Of a DNA stretch of 10,477 nucleotides, positions 6,713 to 10,477 are shown in pieces. The position numbers and the translations under genes are program-made. Below the pieces are notes generated by a model. The model ran no database searches and was not told the DNA's origin. It saw nothing but the letters and a program-made list of their open reading frames with translations. The DNA is taken from assembly GCA_905198825.1 (NCBI GenBank), contig CAJKEF010000025.1, positions 1 to 10,477 of the forward strand. The letters run 5' to 3'. This DNA comes from an uncultured Collinsella sp. Its GTDB lineage: Bacteria > Actinomycetota > Coriobacteriia > Coriobacteriales > Coriobacteriaceae. The first letter of the stretch is position 1. Each line of letters starts with the position of its first letter.

Positions 6713-8323
6713 TTACAGAAGACTCTCGAACTTCAGAAGACTCTCGAACTTCTCGCGAACCTGCGGGACGGTAAGGCCGATGATGACCTGGATTGACTGA
6801 CCTTGGACCACCAAGCCATGCGTACCGATCGCCTTGAAGGAAGCCTCGGGTGCAACGACGCTCTTGTCCTTGACGTTAACGCGCAGACGGGTAGCGCAGT
6901 TAGTTACATCGATGACGTTGTCCGTGCCACCGAGTAGATCGAGGATGTTCTCGGCAAGCACCAAGCGCTCGTCATCCTTACTCTGGGCGACCGATTTGCT
7001 AGCAGCAGCACCGCTCTGCTTTTGCTTGTAGTCGGCCTTGGACTTGAGCTCGACCTCAACATCGTCATCCTCGCGACCGGGGGTCTTAAAGTCGAACTTG
7101 ATGATCAAGAAACGGAAGACCACGACCCAAAGGGCGGTAAAGCACAGACCGACAAGGATGGAGATGGCGTACTGCAGACCGTGTGCGGCCCAAAGGGGCA
7201 GCCAGTCCCACGAGAGCATCGAGATGATTCCGCCGTCGAAGATGCCCACGACACCAAGGAGGTTTTGAGCCATGCAGCCGAGCGCTCCGAGCACGCAGTG
7301 GACGACGAACAGGCCGGGCGCGATGAACAGGAAGGTGAAGTCAAGCGGCTCGGTGATACCGCAAAGCATAGCGGTAAGGGTGACCGGGATCAGCAGAGCC
7401 TTGACGCGCTGCTTGCGCTCGGGTTTGGCGGTCATATAAAACGCAATGGCGACGCCGAGCGAGCCGAAGACCTTAGTCCAACCAGGGCAGGTATAGGCAG
7501 CCCAGGGTGCGGCATCCTTAAGAGCAATGCTCGGATCGGCAGCCAGTTGGGGCAGGATGTTGGCCCAAGCAGCAAAGATGCCGCCGTTGACCGCCGCGTT
7601 GTCGTAATAGAACGGCGTATAGATAAAGTGGTGCAGGCCTGTAGGGATCAGCACGCGCTCGAAGAAAGCAAAGACGCCCACGCCGAACGTACCGGCGGAA
7701 AGGATGAATCCCTGGAAGGCGGAGATAGCAGCCTGAACATGCGGCCACACCAGGCAGGCGATAAGAGCGACCGGAACCATAACGAAGAAACCGATCATAT
7801 AGATGAACACGGAGCCCGAGAACACGCCCAACCACTCAGGAAGTTCGGTGTCGAAGTACTTGTTGTGAAGCATCGTGGCGATACCTGAAATGATAAGCGC
7901 GCCCATGATGCCCATATCAAGCGTTTTGATGCTTGCGATAGTGGCAAGACCAGTACCGCTGCCCGCCTCGACAGAGTAGTCGACCCCAAAGACAGGGCCC
8001 CACTGCCCCAAGATTGTGCTTACAAAGTAGTTGAAGGTAAGGTAGATGGCCAAAGCCTCCATGCAGCAGCGAGCGTTCTGCTTGTTCGCGAGCGAGATTG
8101 GCAACGCTACGCAAAACAGCAACGGCATCTGGTTAAAGAGCGTCCAACCACCCTGGAGCAGCACATTCCAGCAATCAAACCAAAGATGACCCGCTGTGGC
8201 CATCTCGCCAAAGATCGCCTCGGTGGTAAACAACGTACCCAGGCCGACGACGATTCCGGAAAATGCGAAAAGAATTGCAGGCGTGTACATTGCACCGCCG
8301 AAACGTTGTATCTTTTGCATCAT
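6713..8323 (-). CDS. glvC: PTS alpha-glucoside transporter, enzyme IICB
   Basis: This is the sugar-specific permease of a phosphotransferase system. It carries a sugar across the inner membrane and phosphorylates it at C6. The 536-residue protein opens with MMQKIQRFGGAMYTP, characteristic of the GlvC/MalP/MalB branch of glucose-type IIC domains. About ten membrane segments span residues 10-410, with the conserved GITEPLDF at 322-329 (Glu325 in the sugar site) and the HH pair at 231-232. A hydrophilic charged linker (about 415-450) leads to a IIB domain with phosphocysteine Cys476 in NCATRLRV. No IIA domain is fused and none is encoded nearby, so a glucose-type EIIA must act in trans. I start at the first ATG of an ATGATG pair, behind GAGAGGGGGA; the frame stays open to a GTG at 8374. 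The protein ends with a duplicated KFESLL. It is first in the arm PTS-GH4 and divergent from the dehydrogenase. Confidence 0.94.
   Translation of the reverse strand: MMQKIQRFGGAMYTPAILFAFSGIVVGLGTLFTTEAIFGEMATAGHLWFDCWNVLLQGGWTLFNQMPLLFCVALPISLANKQNARCCMEALAIYLTFNYFVSTILGQWGPVFGVDYSVEAGSGTGLATIASIKTLDMGIMGALIISGIATMLHNKYFDTELPEWLGVFSGSVFIYMIGFFVMVPVALIACLVWPHVQAAISAFQGFILSAGTFGVGVFAFFERVLIPTGLHHFIYTPFYYDNAAVNGGIFAAWANILPQLAADPSIALKDAAPWAAYTCPGWTKVFGSLGVAIAFYMTAKPERKQRVKALLIPVTLTAMLCGITEPLDFTFLFIAPGLFVVHCVLGALGCMAQNLLGVVGIFDGGIISMLSWDWLPLWAAHGLQYAISILVGLCFTALWVVVFRFLIIKFDFKTPGREDDDVEVELKSKADYKQKQSGAAASKSVAQSKDDERLVLAENILDLLGGTDNVIDVTNCATRLRVNVKDKSVVAPEASFKAIGTHGLVVQGQSIQVIIGLTVPQVREKFESLLKFESLL
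6716..6752. repeat. 18-bp tandem duplication at the 3' end of the PTS gene
   Basis: The unit AGAAGACTCTCGAACTTC occurs twice in a row (6717-6734 and 6735-6752), with one further matching base at 6716. It lies in frame at the very end of the coding region, so the protein ends KFESLLKFESLL. It looks like a recent slippage duplication. Confidence 0.9.
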
Positions 8324-8326
8324 GAC

Positions 8327-8337
8327 GGGGAATCCCC
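8327..8337 (-). promoter_or_regulatory. Small hairpin over the PTS ribosome site
   Basis: In the PTS mRNA the purine-rich ribosome site GAGGGGGA is directly followed by TTCCCC, so GGGG can pair with CCCC around a three-base AUU loop, only three bases before the start codon. This could limit translation initiation. The stem is short, and the effect is inferred. Confidence 0.35.
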
Positions 8338-8356
8338 CTCTCTTCATTCGGAGCGG

Positions 8357-8386
8357 CTGCGGTTTTGGCTTCACTCGAGACCGCAG
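8357..8386 (-). repeat. Stem-loop in the PTS mRNA leader
   Basis: CTGCGGT (8357-8363) and ACCGCAG (8380-8386) form a 7-bp stem with a 16-base loop in the leader of about 130 bases between the predicted PTS promoter and start codon. No T-run follows, and I found no antiterminator (RAT-like) pattern pairing with it. Function unknown. Confidence 0.35.
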
Positions 8387-8460
8387 ACGCGCCGTTTGCG
8401 TGTACCTCGTGCAATAGGACGGGTGGGCCCGCTTCCCTGACTTCTTGCGCTTCCATTTTT

Positions 8461-8489
8461 ATCATATCACTTATCTAGACAAGTTAGCA
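8461..8489 (-). promoter_or_regulatory. Candidate PTS operon promoter (extended -10)
   Basis: On the minus strand TGATATGAT (8469-8461) is an extended -10 with the hexamer TATGAT. The -35 position (8489-8484, TGCTAA) is poor, which suits an extended -10. Operator A (8469-8484) fills exactly the spacer, so a bound repressor would exclude RNA polymerase. Transcription would start near 8454. Confidence 0.5.
8469..8484. promoter_or_regulatory. Operator A for the GntR/TreR-like regulator
   Basis: ACTTATCTAGACAAGT is a 16-bp palindrome with one mismatched pair, centred on CTAG. Its right half (AGACAAGT) is the exact reverse complement of the ACTTGTCT half-site found in operator B. TreR-type GntR proteins are known to bind short AT-rich palindromes of the TTGTNNNNACAA kind, and this one matches (TTATCTAGACAA). 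Binding by the regulator at 9772 is inference. Confidence 0.6.
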
Positions 8490-8502
8490 TAAATAATACG
8501 GT

Positions 8503-8534
8503 CGGTAAACGGTTGATTATTGGCCGTAAACGGT
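8503..8534. repeat. Pair of GTAAACGGT direct repeats
   Basis: CGGTAAACGGT (8503-8513) and CCGTAAACGGT (8524-8534) are direct repeats set 21 bases apart, about two helical turns, so they face the same side of the DNA. They lie between operators A and B, upstream of both divergent promoters. This suggests tandem sites for a second DNA-binding protein, possibly an activator. The protein is not identifiable from here. Confidence 0.5.
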
Positions 8535-8599
8535 ATATGTCCAGTATTTCACCTGTTAAATCTGACATAGCTGATGACTGCATTATAAATTTCTTTTCT

Positions 8600-8615
8600 A
8601 CTTGTCTAGATGTGC
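8600..8615. promoter_or_regulatory. Operator B half-site
   Basis: ACTTGTCTAGATGTGC contains a perfect ACTTGTCT half-site and CTAG centre, but its right half is degenerate. It lies directly upstream of the dehydrogenase -35 and abuts operator C, which allows side-by-side binding of dimers. Confidence 0.45.
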
Positions 8616-8644
8616 TTGTCTATATCTATAGACATACCTATACT
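8616..8644 (+). promoter_or_regulatory. Candidate dehydrogenase promoter with operator C
   Basis: TTGTCT (8616-8621), a 17-base spacer and TATACT (8639-8644) form a good promoter for the zinc dehydrogenase gene, with a start near 8651. The inverted repeat TGTCTATA-TC-TATAGACA (8617-8634) covers the -35 and most of the spacer and carries the same TGTCTA element as operators A and B, so the same repressor probably controls this arm. Confidence 0.55.
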
Positions 8645-8680
8645 TCATTACAACATTCACCGCCACGTTAAGGAGTCACC

Positions 8681-9706
8681 ATGAAAAGCGCGGTCTTCTA
8701 TGGAAAGCACGACCTCAGAGTCGAGGAATCGGCAAAGCCGGCCGTGGGCAGGCGCGACGTTCTGATCAACGTCAAAGCTTGCGGCGTCTGCGGTACCGAC
8801 GTTCATATCTATGAAGGCGACAAGGGCGCAGCGGACGTTACCCCGCCCACGATCCTTGGTCATGAGTTTGCGGGCGTTGTCGAGGCCGTGGGCAGCGATG
8901 TCGCTGGCTTTAAACCGGGCGATCGCGTGTGCATCGACCCAAACCATCCCTGCGGCTGCTGCGAACCCTGCCGCGACGGAATCAACCACTACTGCGAGCA
9001 TATGACCGGTTACGGCACCACCGTTAACGGCGGCTTTGCCGAGTACTGCTCCGTCGATATGCAGCAAGTCTACAAGTTGGGCGATCACACCAGCTTTGAG
9101 CAGGGTGCTATGACCGAGCCCGTCGCCTGCTGCCTGCACGGCATCGATATGTGCAACATCAAGCCCGGCAGCACAGTTGTCGTTATCGGCGGTGGCATGA
9201 TCGGTCTGCTCATGATGCAGCTTGCCAAAAACGCCGGCGCCACCAAGGTCGTCTTGCTCGAGCCCGTCGAGGGCAAACGCGAGGTTGCACTCAAACTCGG
9301 CGCCGACCTGGCAATTGATTCCATCCACGAGGACGTCCCGGCCCGCCTGAAGCAGGAGGGCGTCGGCAACGTCGACGTTGTAATCGAATGCGTCGGTAAG
9401 CCTGTCACCATTGAGCAGGCCATTAGAATCGCCGGTCATAAGGCTACGGTCATGATGTTCGGCCTCACCAAGCCCGATGAGACAATCACCGTCAAGCCCT
9501 TCGAGGTCTTCCAGAAGGAGCTTGTGCTCACCTCGTCCTACATCAACCCTTACACACAGCGTCGCGCGCTCGAACTCATCGACTCCGGCAGGCTCGACGT
9601 ATCCTCGATGGTCGCCAAGGTGGCTTCCCTCGACGAACTCGGCGCCATCCTGTCAGACCCAGCTCTGCGTGCCATGGGTAAATATATAATCGACCCCAGC
9701 AAGTAA
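8681..9706 (+). CDS. Zinc-dependent alcohol dehydrogenase, sorbitol dehydrogenase-like
   Basis: This is a 341-residue medium-chain dehydrogenase/reductase. Such enzymes oxidise alcohols or polyols with NAD(P)+ and act as cytoplasmic dimers or tetramers. The GroES-like half holds the catalytic zinc ligands Cys37 (CGVCGTD), His61-Glu62 (GHE) and Glu146 (TEP), and the four structural-zinc cysteines 91, 94, 97 and 105. The Rossmann half has VIGGGMIG (168-175) and an acidic residue, Glu194, at the end of the second strand, which favours NAD+ over NADP+. The layout is closest to the sorbitol, polyol-phosphate, butanediol and threonine dehydrogenase branch; substrate within it cannot be decided by eye. 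AAGGAG ends five bases before the ATG. It diverges from the PTS-GH4 genes, shares operators with them and is followed by the GntR gene, so a role in the same sugar pathway is likely. Confidence 0.9.
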   Translation: MKSAVFYGKHDLRVEESAKPAVGRRDVLINVKACGVCGTDVHIYEGDKGAADVTPPTILGHEFAGVVEAVGSDVAGFKPGDRVCIDPNHPCGCCEPCRDGINHYCEHMTGYGTTVNGGFAEYCSVDMQQVYKLGDHTSFEQGAMTEPVACCLHGIDMCNIKPGSTVVVIGGGMIGLLMMQLAKNAGATKVVLLEPVEGKREVALKLGADLAIDSIHEDVPARLKQEGVGNVDVVIECVGKPVTIEQAIRIAGHKATVMMFGLTKPDETITVKPFEVFQKELVLTSSYINPYTQRRALELIDSGRLDVSSMVAKVASLDELGAILSDPALRAMGKYIIDPSK

Positions 9707-9711
9707 ATCGA

Positions 9712-9742
9712 TTGACACCTGCGCGGACGGCCCTCATCCGTC
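9712..9742 (+). promoter_or_regulatory. Dehydrogenase-gntR gap with lone -35 and small stem
   Basis: The 65-base gap holds a perfect TTGACA (9712-9717), but the position 17 bases on reads CATCCG, a poor -10. A 5-bp stem (GACGG 9726-9730 with CCGTC 9738-9742) has no T-run. A secondary regulator promoter is possible; co-transcription with the dehydrogenase is at least as likely. Confidence 0.2.
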
Positions 9743-9771
9743 GTTCACGCACCCAGCTCTAGGAGACCGTC

Positions 9772-10477
9772 ATGGCGCGAGCCATCTTCCAAACTATTTA
9801 TGACAACGTGAAGCAGTCGATTGACGACGGCACATACGCCTATCAGAGTTATCTGCCTTCGGAGACTGAGCTCACGCAGCTGTTTGACTGTTCGCGCATG
9901 ACGGTCCGTCGCGCCATCTCGATGCTTGCGGCAGATGGTTACGTGCTCCCCCAGCAAGGCAAAGGCATGCGCGTCATTCGCAACATCAGTGACGAGAAGA
10001 GTCGTGGCGGCGGCGGACTCGAGACCTTTAAGGAAATCGCGACCAGCCGGGGCTTTGAGCTCAAGACTGTCACCACCGTCTTTGAGCTCCTCATCTGCAG
10101 CAAGGCGCTCTCCAAGATTACCGGGTTTCCCGAAGGCTGTGAGCTCACACGCGCCAAACGCATCCGTTATGCAGACGGACAAGCCGTGTGCTCCGACGAC
10201 TCCTATTACCTAAGCTCACAGGTACCGGGGCTGACACCCGAGATTGTCAACGACTCGATCTATCGTTACCTCGAAGAAGACCTTGGCATTAAGATTGCCA
10301 CGGGCAAACGCGATGTAACGATCGAGCATCCCACGCCCGAGGATACGCGCGTGCTCGATCTCGACGACTTTAACGCACTCGCCGTTATACGCGGACAGAC
10401 CTACAACGCCGACGGTATCCTTATGGAATACACCGAGACCAAACAGGTCCCCGGGTTCTTTTTGCTCCATGAAACCG
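9772..10477 (+). CDS. GntR-family (HutC/TreR-like) transcriptional regulator, 3' end cut
   Basis: The open frame from ATG 9772 runs off the window after 235 complete codons; TreR-type proteins are about 240 residues, so only a few are missing. AGGAG ends six bases before the start. Residues 1-69 form the GntR winged helix, with LPSETELTQLF at 29-39 and the recognition segment CSRMTVRRAISMLAADGYV at 40-58. After a glycine-rich linker (RGGGG, 78-82), the UTRA ligand domain covers about 85-233, with LETFKEIA, SIYRYLEEDLGIKI and the late MEYTET motif, a pattern close to B. subtilis TreR. UTRA domains of this group sense phosphorylated sugars; here the effector is probably the phosphorylated product of the PTS protein. 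It follows the dehydrogenase by 65 bases and is the natural candidate to bind operators A-C, repressing both arms and itself. The specific effector is unknown. Confidence 0.9.
   Translation, partial: MARAIFQTIYDNVKQSIDDGTYAYQSYLPSETELTQLFDCSRMTVRRAISMLAADGYVLPQQGKGMRVIRNISDEKSRGGGGLETFKEIATSRGFELKTVTTVFELLICSKALSKITGFPEGCELTRAKRIRYADGQAVCSDDSYYLSSQVPGLTPEIVNDSIYRYLEEDLGIKIATGKRDVTIEHPTPEDTRVLDLDDFNALAVIRGQTYNADGILMEYTETKQVPGFFLLHET

Noticed and set aside
7022..7888. A 288-codon open frame on the plus strand opposite the PTS gene
   Set aside because: It is antisense to conserved EIIC and linker sequence, and its composition is typical of a reverse-strand shadow.
8324..8374. Upstream GTG (8374) or ATG (8347) start for the PTS protein
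   Set aside because: Both would add a basic tail (KPKPQPLRMKRGG) unlike relatives, and the best ribosome site lies downstream of them.

Overview
The window comes from a GC-rich bacterial chromosome. Its gene content and protein style suggest an intestinal actinobacterium of the class Coriobacteriia, such as Collinsella. That taxonomic guess is inference from gene set and composition; there is no rRNA or marker alignment behind it. No tRNA, rRNA, insertion sequence, phage gene or CRISPR array is visible.

Left part (1-5090), housekeeping and orphan genes. GMP synthase (guaA, minus strand) lies back to back with a cytoplasmic type I L-asparaginase (ansA, plus strand). A small XRE-type repressor gene (minus) and an unrecognised 129-residue protein gene (plus) diverge from a perfect 24-bp palindrome at 3170-3193. 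The palindrome holds -10-like sequences for both directions, so it looks like a self-contained repressor/operator module. Next come a short DUF1648-type membrane protein and ychF (an Obg-type ATPase), both on the minus strand and separated by only 11 bases.

Right part (5215-10477), a PTS carbohydrate locus. On the minus strand a PTS enzyme IICB of the glucose/alpha-glucoside family precedes a family 4 glycosidase of the GlvA/MalH type, a 6-phospho-alpha-glucosidase with its CDMP signature. Diverging from them on the plus strand are a zinc-dependent, sorbitol-dehydrogenase-like alcohol dehydrogenase and a GntR/UTRA regulator resembling TreR, cut by the window end. The AT-rich divergent region (about 8460-8660) carries three related (A)CTTGTCTA-type operator elements. 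One lies in the spacer of the PTS promoter and one covers the -35 of the dehydrogenase promoter; a pair of GTAAACGGT direct repeats lies between them.

Proposed logic (inference): the EIICB imports and phosphorylates an alpha-glucoside using an EIIA encoded elsewhere. The GH4 enzyme splits it into glucose 6-phosphate and an aglycone, and the TreR-like regulator represses both arms until the phosphorylated sugar appears. The dehydrogenase would fit best if the aglycone is a polyol, as with maltitol-type sugar alcohols.
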